DNA of 31,510 nucleotides, taken from NCBI RefSeq assembly GCF_000485595.1, contig NW_014577348.1:209192-240701 (forward strand), in the 5' to 3' direction. The translations under genes and the position numbers were made by a program. Origin of the DNA: Priapulus caudatus (Eukaryota; Priapulida; Priapulimorpha; Priapulimorphida; Priapulidae). Of this stretch, positions 1-9,612 are shown piece by piece (position 1 is the stretch's first letter; each line of letters starts with the position of its first letter). Under the pieces are notes generated by a model. That model was given only the letters and a program-made list of their open reading frames with translations. It was not told where the DNA came from and did not search any database.

Positions 1-811
1 TCCTTATTTTGGCTATTCCGCTGCGAAGTGAAGGCAAGCAATCGTGAACTCATACATACCCCTAGCAAGCATTTAAATGTCATGATCAATAAATATCAGA
101 TTCGCCAGGTATTTTTGGATTTTTTAACTAGTTGAGAAACAATCTTATCAGGTAAGAATATTTGAGATACATTAGTCGCGCGTTAGTAAGCTTACTTTTC
201 ATGTAAAAAAATTGCAACAACAATTTTAGAAATATACACCATAGAAAAATTTCGTCACGTAGTCAATTTAAACTGTCAAATGTCTCTCGGCGATGCAGTT
301 TGCCTAAAGTGTGTTGCTAAAGTTTTCATAGGCATATAGCAACTAAAACGTGAAACTAAAACATGCCAGCGTAAATACACCCGCCAGCGCCACACTTCTG
401 GTGCTTGTACTACACCCTCCAGCGCTGTAGACATTGCGTGCGTGTACCGATGTTTCCATGAGAGGCCATTAATATTGTCTAATATTGACATCGGCATATT
501 TTACTTGGTAATTAATGCTACGTGATGCGGATATATCAGTCTTCTGTTATGGCTGACGTCCTAGAGATGCTGCTATTTGCATGTGATTTGCTGATACAGC
601 ACATTTTAAACTGTAGTAAATCAGACCCAAAGACGTGGCCTGTCGACTGCAGACCGCACCCACTTAGATTTCTACAGACTAAATATTGATGTTCTGTGAT
701 TGATGTGCTCACCTTATACATAGTTTAATTATATAGAGCTAACAAAACATTACTGATTACAACTTTAGATTATTTACCAAGAAATATATTTTTATTATAT
801 AATTTATTGTA
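1..811. other. Intron sequence with no recognised feature
   Basis: Moderately AT-rich, no repeat unit, splice-bounded exon or family motif seen on either strand. By position it belongs to the convertase intron downstream of the His exon. Short reading frames here have no recognisable content. Confidence 0.5.
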
Positions 812-928
812 ACGCGCGCACATACACACACGCACACACGCCACAACACACACACACACACACACACCACAACAACCACACACACACACACACACACGCA
901 CGCACGCACGCACACACGCACACACACA
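812..928. repeat. CA/CACG microsatellite
   Basis: Alternating CA runs with CGCA and CAACAAC interruptions. Translation gives only VCVC-type frames on the minus strand. Confidence 0.9.
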
Positions 929-1035
929 TTGTATGTGTTGTATGTTGCATGTATTGCATGTTATGTAAACTGAGAACAGTCTATAAAGTATAGAAGTATA
1001 GACACGTACTAAAACTGACATTTCGTCGTGTGTAT

Positions 1036-1102
1036 TCGTAATATCAACCACCATCATGATATTCATCATCGTCATCATCATCATCATCGTCGTCGTCGTC
1101 AT
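1036..1102. repeat. CAT/CGT triplet repeat
   Basis: Runs of CATCAT, then CGTCGT, with a few interruptions. On the minus strand this reads as a poly-Asp run inside a false frame. Confidence 0.85.
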
Positions 1103-1180
1103 CGGCAGTGACAGCAGTAGGAGCCACTATCAATAATATAAAATTACTTTTCGAGACGCGTGCTATATTTACGAGTTCAC

Positions 1181-1226
1181 ACGTGCGCCACACGCACACG
1201 CACACACCACACGCGCTCGCATGCAC

Positions 1227-1297
<71 letters not shown>

Positions 1298-1648
1298 CAC
1301 ACACACACCACACACAGCAGACACACAGCACACAAGCGCGCGCGCTGGCACGCGCACGCACACACGTACACACGCAACGCACCAACACACACGCGCTCAC
1401 ACGCATCGCCACGCACGCACGGCACGTCACGCACACGCGCTCACCGTTCACGCTCAGCGCACCCCACACAGCCACACGCGCGCGCACACACACACACATT
1501 GCACGCACACAACACGCACCTACCGACACCACACAAGCACACACACCACGCGCGCGCCGCGCGGCTGCGCCACAGCAGACGCACACGCACATCCCACACA
1601 CTACCACACATACACACAGGCCGCCCGGAGCCGCCCCCGGCGACTGCA

Positions 1649-1689
<41 letters not shown>

Positions 1690-1931
1690 CACGAACGACA
1701 CACACGTACGCACGCACGCCCGCATGCATGCACGCACGCACGCACGCACACACACATGCACACGTACATGCACCCGCACACGCACACGCACGCGCGCACA
1801 CACACACACGCACACGCACGCCACACGCACGCACGCACAGCGCCCGCGCGCACACACACACAACACACGCCACACACACACGTACGCACACACACACGCA
1901 CACACGCACACACACATAGACACACACAGAC
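1181..1931. repeat. Long CA/CACG/GCGC microsatellite tract
   Basis: About 750 bp of alternating purine-pyrimidine sequence: pure CA near 1235-1295, CACG/GCAC tetramers near 1650-1690, and mixed CA-CG elsewhere. It is open in several frames on both strands (HTHT, VCVC), which is a low-complexity artefact. The alternation with CG steps makes it a candidate Z-DNA former. Confidence 0.93.
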
Positions 1932-1952
1932 TGTAGCTCTGTTATCTGTTCC

Positions 1953-2330
1953 GTGCGAATAAATTCGCATGGTGTGTCCGCTCAATTATCGCATGCGGGT
2001 GCGAATATTTTCGCCGCGATTTTCGCTGCGGATATGGACGTGCGAATAAATTCGCATGGTGTGTCCGCTCAATTATCGCATGCGGGTGCGAATATTTTCG
2101 CCGCGATTTTCGCTGCGGATATGGACGTGCGAATAAATTCGCATGGTGTGTCCGCTCAATTATCGCATGCGGGTGCGAATATTTTCGCCGCGATTTTCGC
2201 TGCGGATATGGACGTGCGAATAAATTCGCATGGTGTGTCCGCTCAATTATCGCATGCGGGTGCGAATATTTTCGCCGCGATTTTCGCTGCGGATATGGAC
2301 GTGCGAATAAATTCGCATGGTGTGTCCCAG
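1953..2330. repeat. 87-bp tandem satellite array (4.3 copies)
   Basis: Units start at 1953, 2040, 2127, 2214 and 2301, an exact 87-bp period, and the copies look identical. The last partial unit ends in GTGTGTCCC, the terminus of the MITE at 6018-6199. Each unit contains two near-palindromes, GCGAATAAATTCGC and GCGAATATTTTCGC. As 87 is a multiple of 3, the array is open in frame on both strands as a 29-residue repeat, but nothing suggests it is a gene. It ends about 70 bp from the His exon of the convertase. Confidence 0.95.
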
Positions 2331-2399
2331 GCTTATAACGCCTTACAGACACTATCGTGTGGCATGCGCGCTCCGTGGCCGATGTAAGATGGCGCTTAC

Positions 2400-2488
2400 C
2401 TCCAATGAAGGCGTCGTAGGCAACTCCGACGATACACACGCTGTTGTTGGCTGCAGCTGCCACCTCGCCTGCGCACCGCGTTCCATGT
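2400..2488 (-). CDS. Proprotein convertase, exon with catalytic histidine
   Basis: An 89-bp exon. It starts with the third base (A) of a split codon, then encodes HGTRCAGEV, AAAANNSVC, IVGVAYDAFIGG. The His of HGTR is the catalytic triad His, the Cys in RCAGE is the conserved cysteine near the active site, and the NN pair is in the calcium-binding loop known from furin. The acceptor is CATTGCTTTCAG before ACATGG, and the donor is GGAG followed by GTAAGC, so the exon ends in phase 1. The next exon should open with the rest of a Gly codon and a VRMLDG-like block; I saw none between 1 and 2399, so it should lie beyond the left edge. AAAANNS is closer to PC5/PACE4 than to furin. The frame stays open through the donor into the neighbouring satellite array. 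Confidence 0.94.
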
Positions 2489-2577
2489 CTGAAAGCAATG
2501 CAACGAACGTTCAGTACCCGCGTGATGCAATCGCTGCTGTCTCGAGTTCATCGACTTTAATTCATTGCGAACAGCGC

Positions 2578-2878
2578 CATAATTATGGCTGAAGGGGTCG
2601 TTGTCGTATCAGGTACTACATATAAGTACCCGAGGTACATATATGTATACACAAAGTGTACCAGACTTGTACTACAGAAGTTAGCTCTAGTAATATAGCC
2701 CGCGGATAGCTGCCGCAGGCTATAGTATTAGAGCTATACAGAAGTGTACCATAACCCTAACCCTAACCCTAAACATACCTCATATAAAAATATAAACATA
2801 ATACTAAACAACCTAAAACTACCTCGGGTACATATATGTAGTACCTGATACGACAACGACCCTTCGTGCATAATTATG
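2578..2878. mobile_element. TIR element (MITE-like) carrying telomeric repeats
   Basis: Terminal inverted repeats of about 50 bp: CATAATTATG, then a GAAGGGTCG-like block, then GTTGTCGTATCAGGTACTAC at the left (2578-2634), mirrored at the right (2822-2878). Inside is a second inverted repeat, AGCTCTAGTAATATAGCC against its mirror, at 2682-2736. A short telomeric run follows it. There is no coding capacity, so it would need a transposase supplied in trans. The superfamily cannot be named. Confidence 0.8.
2755..2772. repeat. Interstitial telomeric repeat, (CCCTAA)3
   Basis: Three perfect CCCTAA units preceded by TAA, inside the TIR element. This is the animal TTAGGG telomere motif read on the minus strand. 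Confidence 0.9.
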
Positions 2879-3607
2879 CGGTCAAATAATATCAGCATAT
2901 GATTGTTAAATGATATAGTCGAGGGAGCGCATCTCGGGTATTCGTGACACGCTACTTCCTCAGTGCGCTGTCACAGCACGGTCAAACATTTGGGTCAGGT
3001 CTGTCAGTGTTCCGCCACTGATTTCTCACTGCATTGCCACGGCGATGTGAATCTCTTGTTCAGTTTTGTTTTGAGTCAGTCGCCACTTTCTTGTGTCACT
3101 GCTAATACTCACGTCACAGCTTTGTCACCGTTTTGTCAACGGTGTTAGTATTCTGTCGCAATTGTTTCACACCACTTAGTCAGTGTTCGTTCTGTCACAC
3201 TTTTATCAGAAATTAAGTGATCATGAGTCAGACACGAATAAATATGGCTATTAATGAAAAATATACAATCACCCACAGATTCACTCCAAATTTCACAGCA
3301 AGTGACATCACAGCCACCGATTACATACATAGTACATTTATATTTTTTATCTTTGTTATTTTTCATGTTATTTAATTAATTAATTAAATTTAATTAAATT
3401 AGTAAAATAATTATTTTCTATATGAATTTATTTTTATTAACAACGCTGAACGCCGATGTATTTTCTGGCGAGATAATGCAATTCAAGGTCATTCTTCCGC
3501 GATTAATCAACCGATTACGATAACACCTTGCCGCCACCGGCTGCAAGGTAAACGTATAGAAAACTTCGCCCAAACGCAACGCTAATCCACCAGCGTGTGT
3601 TCACTAC
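2879..3607. other. Intron sequence, GTCA-rich then AT-rich
   Basis: From about 2950 to 3235 the motifs GTCA, GTCAC and CAGTG recur irregularly, suggesting a decayed short-period repeat. From 3365 to 3420 there is a TTAAT-rich tract. No gene seen. Confidence 0.5.
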
Positions 3608-3996
3608 TGATTTCCACCACAGGCACTTGAAGCGTTTCAATAAAATATAATGCTAACTAAATACGAAATCTATTTACTTAGTACAAAATTCTTAATGTTT
3701 CTATATACTATAGCCAGGCCTACTCTCTTTCACCTACGGCTACACCGCCGATAGTTTCCAACCATTGAAAATTACCGGCTGCCATTGCTCTCGCGGCGCG
3801 ACTGTTGCACGCTTGCACTAATATAGAGAGTCTCTATAGCACTCTCTATATTAGTGCAAGCGTGCAACAGTCGCGCCGCGAGAAGAGAGTAGGCCTATAG
3901 TATAGAAACATTAAGAATTTTGTACTAAGTAAATAGATTTCGTATTTAGTTAGCATTATATTTTATTGAAACGCTTCAAGTGCCTGTGATTTCCAC
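3608..3996. mobile_element. Foldback element with 10-bp direct flanking repeat
   Basis: Outer arms 3620-3730 and 3883-3986 begin with CAGGCACTTGAAGCGTTTCA and its mirror. Inner arms 3788-3831 and 3841-3883 meet at a short loop. About 57 bp (3731-3787) in the left half have no partner. TGATTTCCAC occurs at both edges (3608-3617 and 3987-3996) and looks like a target-site duplication. CAG termini would fit a hAT-type MITE, but the flanking repeat is 10 bp rather than 8, so the class is uncertain. Confidence 0.83.
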
Positions 3997-4393
3997 GGCT
4001 GCTATTGTGCTTCATTCGCATATCGTATCTAATCTGCCTGCGCCCATCCCCTCGAGAAGAAGAAAAATAACGGTCCGACGTATTTTCGCAGACGCGCACT
4101 CTGCGTAAGTCTTGCGTCGATGGCTCGTCATCCTCATTTCCATGATATAGTGATTCATATGAGATTTGAGAAATCGCCAGCGATCGTTTCGCGAAAGCCA
4201 AACACGCGCGCGCGTGCACTCGGCTATCGCAGCCCCGCGCAGTCTCTGCGCGCGCGTGCTTCGCCGCATCTCATATACAGACTCGTTCGCATACATATAC
4301 AGACACGAATTTCTTCGCGCCGATATCCATTAAGCGGCTAGTAGTAAACTTCGCGCCCTGTCGTCCACTTACAGCCCAAGCCGACACTATACG

Positions 4394-4888
4394 GTTAAAG
4401 GCTCAGAATGCGCATCCAAACGCTAATTTCTCCAGTACTAGACTAGCAAATACTTCGTGTCATGCATAATCACACTACCTTATGACAAAATAAACTCTAG
4501 TTCCTTCCATTTCACTGCGCGTTGTCTTAAAACCCACAAGAAAGAGGTGAGAAAACTGGCATCTGGCGCAAAACGCCGACTGTTTCCAAACAAAATAGCC
4601 TCGAAGTGGTGACGTGACGTCACATGTTTTTATCTTTGCCACGCCCGTACCGCTGTACCGCGGCACCGCTGCACGGTTGCTGGAGATGGGAAACCTGTCA
4701 ACACATCGGAGAATTTCAACAACATTGGAGGTATTTTCAAAATACCTTTTATAAGACAACGCGCAGTGAAATGGGAGGAACTAGAGTTTATTTTGCCATA
4801 AGGTAGTATGATTATGCATGACACGAAGTATTTGCTAGTCTAGTACTGGAGAAATTAGCGTTTGGATGCGCATTGTGCCCCAGCCTTT
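4394..4888. mobile_element. Foldback element with about 135-bp arms
   Basis: The left arm (about 4394-4529) and right arm (about 4753-4888) are inverted copies with a few mismatches; shared blocks include GCGCATCCAAACGCTAATTT and GACAACGCGCAGTGAAATGG with their mirrors. The spacer of about 220 bp is not repeated. No coding content was recognised, although both arms give mirror-image short frames. Confidence 0.85.
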
Positions 4889-5083
4889 AATGAAATAACA
4901 TTACGAATACATAAAATGGTTAAATAACGAAAACATGTGCGTTTCGAAGATACGCTCGTGAATAGTAACAGATATACAAAATGGCAAGATAACAATAAGA
5001 TGAACTCACACACATACATGGAAGAATAAATCATAGCTCTTTCTGGCGAGATTTGAAACGTTTTATTGGCGGTAATGACCAGC

Positions 5084-5111
5084 ATATATATATATATATA
5101 TATATATATAT
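5084..5111. repeat. (AT)n microsatellite
   Basis: About 14 uninterrupted AT units. Confidence 0.95.
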
Positions 5112-5440
5112 CATCACGCCATTAACAATATTAGTCACTTTCAATGTGTGCACCTCGACGCTGTTACGTTGAGTGTGATGAAAGTAGACTACTAGTTTTT
5201 ATTACGCGCTCACGCTTTCCTTCTCTCTTTACGCCAGCTGCCAGTAGCTGAAGCTAAACATCTCCGACTTCCAACTCGGGCATGAATGCTGACTGAACAC
5301 ATGTCAGTTCGCATCGCTGCGGAGGACTAGCCGAGGTGAAAGAGCAGCAAATTGCACAGACGCCACGCAATCGACCAACTAAGACGAACAACAAAAGTCC
5401 CGCGCGACGCTGAGAGAATACATGAGTGCGTCGTCATTGT
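5112..5440. other. Intron sequence, nothing recognised
   Basis: No repeat, exon or motif that I can support on either strand. Confidence 0.4.
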
Positions 5441-5572
5441 GCACGCGTGCGTGCGTGCATGTGGGCGTGCGTGCGTGCGGGCGCGCGGGTGGGCGCGCGT
5501 GCGTGTGTGCGTGCGTGTGGGCGTGCGAGCGTGCGTGCGGGCGCGCGTGTGGGCGTGTGTGTGTGTGTGTAC
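5441..5572. repeat. GTGC/GT microsatellite
   Basis: GTGCGTGC and GCGCGGGTG-type alternation ending in a GT run. Produces false VCVR/HARTHA frames. Confidence 0.9.
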
Positions 5573-5726
5573 AGTATATGGGGCTGCACGCGCTGTAAAA
5601 GCATGTTTGTTACATCTAAGAAGCCACTGCGTAGAAGGAGTTGATGACTTTGGATGCACGCACGAACATAATCATACGTAACACACGCACTTATATGCAG
5701 GTATATGCACGCGCCATGGCATGCAC

Positions 5727-5880
5727 CAGCCTTCCGTTAAACGCTTCCCTCCGGCCTTCCATTAAACGCTTCTCTCTAGCCCTCCATAATCCATTAAACG
5801 CTTCTTTCCAGCCTTCCACTAAACCCTTCTCTCCAGCCTTCCATTAAACGCTTCTCTCCTGCCTTCCATTAAACCCTTCT
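5727..5880 (+). repeat. 25-bp minisatellite
   Basis: About six imperfect units of the form GCCTTCCATTAAACGCTTCT plus CTCCA. One unit carries a small insertion (CATAATCC). Differences between units (ACGC or ACCC, CTCC or TTCC) show that the array is not newly expanded. Confidence 0.88.
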
Positions 5881-6017
5881 AACTTACATTTTGTGAAAAA
5901 GTCGACATAATTTTTTTTTACTTTTACGGTGACGTAATCACTTTAACTACTACACAACCAATACGACAATGCGCATGATATGAGGCCCATGTCCCATGCC
6001 ATGATCTGCGCTAAAGC

Positions 6018-6199
6018 GGGGGACACACCATGCGAATTTATTCGCACGTCCGCAGCAATTGTAAAATCGCAGCGAAATTCGCATGGTGTGTCCGCTCATG
6101 CACGCGCAGGCGAATTTCATCCGCACCGAAATTCGCAGCGATCAAACATGTTTGATATTTTCGCTGCGGACGTGCGAATAAATTCGCATTGGGTGTCCC
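6018..6199. mobile_element. MITE related to the 87-bp satellite
   Basis: About 180 bp. Left terminus GGGACACACCATGCGAATTT continuing ATTCGCACGTCCGCAGC, with its mirror at the right end. The interior holds more GCGAATTTC and TTCGCAGCGA blocks and a GAAATTCGCATGGTGTGTCC piece. The termini and interior match the satellite unit at 1953-2330. No coding capacity. Confidence 0.85.
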
Positions 6200-6250
6200 A
6201 TTGTTGGTGCGGCCGATTGTTATAATGCAGCGAATCATTGATCAGTATGC

Positions 6251-6316
6251 TAATCACCAAGAGTAGATAATATAACACATTTATATATATATGTTATTAT
6301 CTACTCTTGTAATCAC
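6251..6316. mobile_element. Miniature hairpin with TAATCAC flanking repeats
   Basis: A near-perfect hairpin, CAAGAGTAGATAATATAACA against TGTTATTATCTACTCTTG, with an AT-rich loop, bounded by TAATCAC at 6251-6257 and 6310-6316. The direct repeats suggest an insertion of about 50 bp with a 7-bp target duplication. Confidence 0.7.
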
Positions 6317-6387
6317 GTAATGACTGTTGGAGCCATGGTGGAGCCGTGTGGCGCCAGTAGATCGCGTGTGGTAAGTACGCTGCGGAC

Positions 6388-6474
6388 GTGCGAATAAATT
6401 CGCATGGTGTGTCCGCTCAATTATCGCATGCGGGTGCGAATATTTTCGCCGCGATTTTCGCTGCGGATATGGAC
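6388..6474. repeat. Solitary copy of the 87-bp satellite unit
   Basis: One full 87-bp unit that reads base for base like those at 1953-2300, preceded by GCTGCGGAC, the MITE subterminal block, and followed by GTGCAA. Confidence 0.92.
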
Positions 6475-6770
6475 GTGCAATATATACATTAGAAGTACAT
6501 AATATAGGTTTACAGTCTGGTCATTAGTTACGGCATCAATAAACACAGCAGGTGTGTGTACGTGTGAATGAAGTGCGCGGCTGCGAACCCCTCCTACTGC
6601 GGCGCATGAGTTTGCTTTATTAATTGCCCCATGTAGCCGGTGTGATTAAGATGACGAAACTGCCAGAACTAAAGTGCATCTGATATCAGCTTCCCTGGAA
6701 AAAAGGGAAGCCTGCTTCCAGATCGATCTTCCCGCACCGCGTCGTCGCGAGAGTTAACACGGGCAGAAAC

Positions 6771-6823
6771 AGCAACGGCGGCGGCAACGGCGGCGGCAAC
6801 GGCGGCGGCAACGGCGGCAAATG
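6771..6823. repeat. GGCGGCAAC repeat
   Basis: About five 9-bp units of the GGCGGCAAC type, reading as Ala/Val-rich on the minus strand. No surrounding exon evidence. Confidence 0.85.
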
Positions 6824-7855
6824 CAGGCCGGATGGACGGATGGATACAGATATGAAAGTTGCTAAACACGCGCGACTTCTCTCGTCGATGATCTTTCGTC
6901 GACATCAGCAAAAAGAGAGATGTAGTCGCGTCAACGCTGATGCTGTAAGTGTGTAATAGCTGCTGTGTATGTAGTACACGCTGTAGTGACACGCTACTCG
7001 TAATGAGCAGTACACCGTGCCAACGCCAGCTCAGTATATGCGGCGGTACTATACTACTATAGTAGTACAGACGATAAACGTAATGTCCTCCTCCCATACG
7101 CATCCACCTTCGCGCCACTACAGCATCCTCTAGTGTACGCGGCCGTGCTTCTCCACATAAACGACCTACACGCAAAAAATTGTCAATTATTTTGTGTGTT
7201 CCGTCTGAGCACGCTAGAGTCCTAGACTGTAGTGGGAGTCTGTCAGATGTCACATTGAATTTTTCATTTCATAATTTCGTCCATCGCGCGCCGTTGAGAC
7301 ACGCGCTTCAAATTGCTAGCGTCACTATAGACTGGTGCGCCGCGTCGTTTAACCCGCACAGAGCATGATCAATCAGTAGAGTGGCGAAAAAAGTGATGCG
7401 ATGGTGTGAGCTGGAATGTGGCGGCCGCCTTAGGCGACGAGCAGGCGCTTTTACCCTCGTGGTTTACCCGGAGTTTAGGGACTCGAACCGTAGAAAAATC
7501 ATGCCAACGGGTGTAGATAAGTCAGTGACTACCTACCAGCTTCTAACTGTTGGATTAATAACTACGACCGTTAGCCTATGATGATCTCGCGATATAGCAG
7601 GTTCGTGACGCTACACGAATGACCCGAGATGTATCTTTAATGATCATGAAGCTTGAGTTAAGTGTGGGCGGGGCATTAAATTAAGCTAACATGCCGCGGA
7701 AGCGCTAGCTGCGTGCTGTACGCGCACTACAAACCCCTGCGTGCTCTCGAAAATGGGTTTTCCGAACAGGCTTTTATTAATAAGACGTCGGGCTTGCACC
7801 GCCGCACGATGTTTGACGTAAGGGATTTAAGATGTGAACCATTCATAACAGGCGC
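6824..7855. other. Intron sequence, nothing recognised
   Basis: Contains a small palindrome near 7047-7070 (ACTATACTACTATAGTAGTA) and otherwise no supported feature. A tRNA-like B box at 7479-7489 is discussed among the rejected items. Confidence 0.4.
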
Positions 7856-7936
7856 GCGAGCGCGTGTGTGTGAGCGTGCGTGCGTGTGTGTCTCTGTGTG
7901 TGTGTGTGCACGTGGGTGTGTGTGTGTGTGCGTGTG

Positions 7937-7972
<36 letters not shown>

Positions 7973-8012
7973 TGAGCATGTGTGTATGCATGTGCGTGTG
8001 GCGAGGCTTGTG
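7856..8012. repeat. GT/GTGC microsatellite
   Basis: GT runs mixed with a (GTGC)n block near 7938-7970. Open frames across it are artefacts. Confidence 0.9.
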
Positions 8013-8103
8013 TGCAAACACGCCAGAAGCAAATATTGAATTTATCGGAAATTCTCACCAAGTAAAGACGTGTACGATAATAAAACAAGCCTTTGTGCAG
8101 GAT

Positions 8104-8828
8104 TTAAGGATACTCTCAACCTTTTGCACGGGTATTGCTCTAATAAAGATTAAACGTTTATTGACGAATGAATCGAATCAATCACTTGTTTTATTTATAG
8201 AGGAGAAATATATCTATGCTCAAGGCAAAAAATTTCATGAAATTTCCAGCACCTAATTATGTTACCACAAAAATTTGGAATTTTTATGTAAAAATGCTAT
8301 TTTGGATATTTCTCAATTACCAGAAAGAGTGAGGATACAAAATTTTCGCCACATGTTAAGCACAATATGTACCAAAATAGTGCACCAAGATTTTTCTTTA
8401 AGTTTCATATTTACCGAGAAAAATCTAAAAAAATGCCTAAAATTCAAGTCGCAAATTTTTGCGAATAAAGAGACATAATAAATAAAATACGGCACTTAAT
8501 AACAATCCCTGACGCAGTTTTTTACAGCAATATTTTACCATTAAAACGAGTGTAAAATTAAATTATTCCGATTTGTAATCACAGAGAAATATCCATTTAT
8601 ACATCGACTACTAAGACAGAAATTAGAACGGAGAAATCAGCGTTTTTCTGACGTCAGCCGCGGCTCACTACACATGTACGCGGGCAAGCAAAACGCTCTG
8701 ACAGTTCACATGTACCGTTATATGGAGAAATGAGCATGTACACAGGTGGCACATAGTGTTAGCCATCGAATAAAGTTGAAAATGAAAAATCGGTAACAAT
8801 TTTCCTAAAACCTTGAGAGTATCCTTAA
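8104..8828. mobile_element. TTAA-bounded TIR element
   Basis: TTAAGGATACTCTCAA at the left end (8104-8119) is mirrored as TTGAGAGTATCCTTAA at the right end (8813-8828). TTAA at both boundaries is the piggyBac-type target site, but the CCY-type terminus usual for piggyBac is absent. The 690-bp AT-rich interior has only short frames with no transposase motif, so it is non-autonomous. Confidence 0.68.
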
Positions 8829-9141
8829 CAATGAGTCAGCATACAGTCAAATGAAGTGCATAGATCGTGGATTCATAACTGTGGACGGTGACGCGAGTGC
8901 ATTTGACACTGATTGCAGTAACATTGTACGTGGCAGCTGACGAGGTGACAGTAACATTACGATGCCGAAACGTTCAGGTTTGAGGAAAATCCATAATGTG
9001 TAATTTACACGCGTGCCAGAGCAAAATACATAAACCTTTCTATGACCTTATACTATTTTTTTGTTCGATTGTTCCTTGCACATAAATACGCAAACTCATT
9101 GCACAGACCAATAACACTAAATCATAACAATGATAGAGATT

Positions 9142-9170
9142 TTGTTATTGTTATTGTTGTTATTGTTGTT

Positions 9171-9217
<47 letters not shown>

Positions 9218-9233
9218 AGTCGTCGTCGTCGTT

Positions 9234-9264
<31 letters not shown>

Positions 9265-9405
9265 TAGTCTTTGCTACTACTGCTGTTATTGTTGTGGTTG
9301 TTGTTGTTGTTGTGGTTGTTGTTGTTGTGGTTGTTGTTGTGGTCGTTGTTGTTGTTGTTGTTGTTGTTATCGTCGTCGTTGTTGTTGTTATTGCTGCTGC
9401 TATAC
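9142..9405. repeat. GTT/GTC triplet repeat
   Basis: (GTC)n at about 9171-9265 and (GTT)n with GGTT interruptions at about 9285-9400. Reads as poly-Val or poly-Thr frames. Confidence 0.93.
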
Positions 9406-9454
9406 CACTACTATAGTGCATCTAACTGCACACGCGCGGCAGTGCCCGACCTTT

Positions 9455-9612
9455 TATTGTACTATACTATGCTTTATTGCACTATACTTTACGTATATAA
9501 TACTATAGTAAAGTACTATAGTACTATACTATACTAGTACTATACTATACTAGTACTATACTATACTATCTATAATACTATAGTAAAGTACTATACTTTA
9601 TTGTACTATACT
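9455..9612. repeat. ACTATACT-type low-complexity repeat
   Basis: Irregular tandem TACTATACTATACTAG units with AAGTACTATA mirrors, able to form many small hairpins. Confidence 0.85.

Noticed and set aside
1044-1985. Long overlapping reading frames of HTHT, VCVC and RTHA type on both strands
   Set aside because: They translate CA/CACG microsatellites; no codon preference, no splice evidence, open in several frames at once.
1953-2387. Plus-strand frame encoding a perfect 29-residue repeat
   Set aside because: It follows from an 87-bp satellite period being divisible by three; the unit derives from a non-coding MITE.
1-2399. Search for the next convertase exon (VRMLDG and WGP blocks)
   Set aside because: Nothing matching was seen on the minus strand; it is probably beyond the left edge.
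7479-7489. Sequence that reads GGTTCGAGTCC on the minus strand, a perfect tRNA B box
   Set aside because: The flanking bases do not form a T stem or acceptor stem and no A box lies at the right distance, so no tRNA or tRNA-derived SINE is supported.
9042-9421. Poly-Val and poly-Thr frames
   Set aside because: GTT/GTC triplet repeat, with no flanking exon signals.
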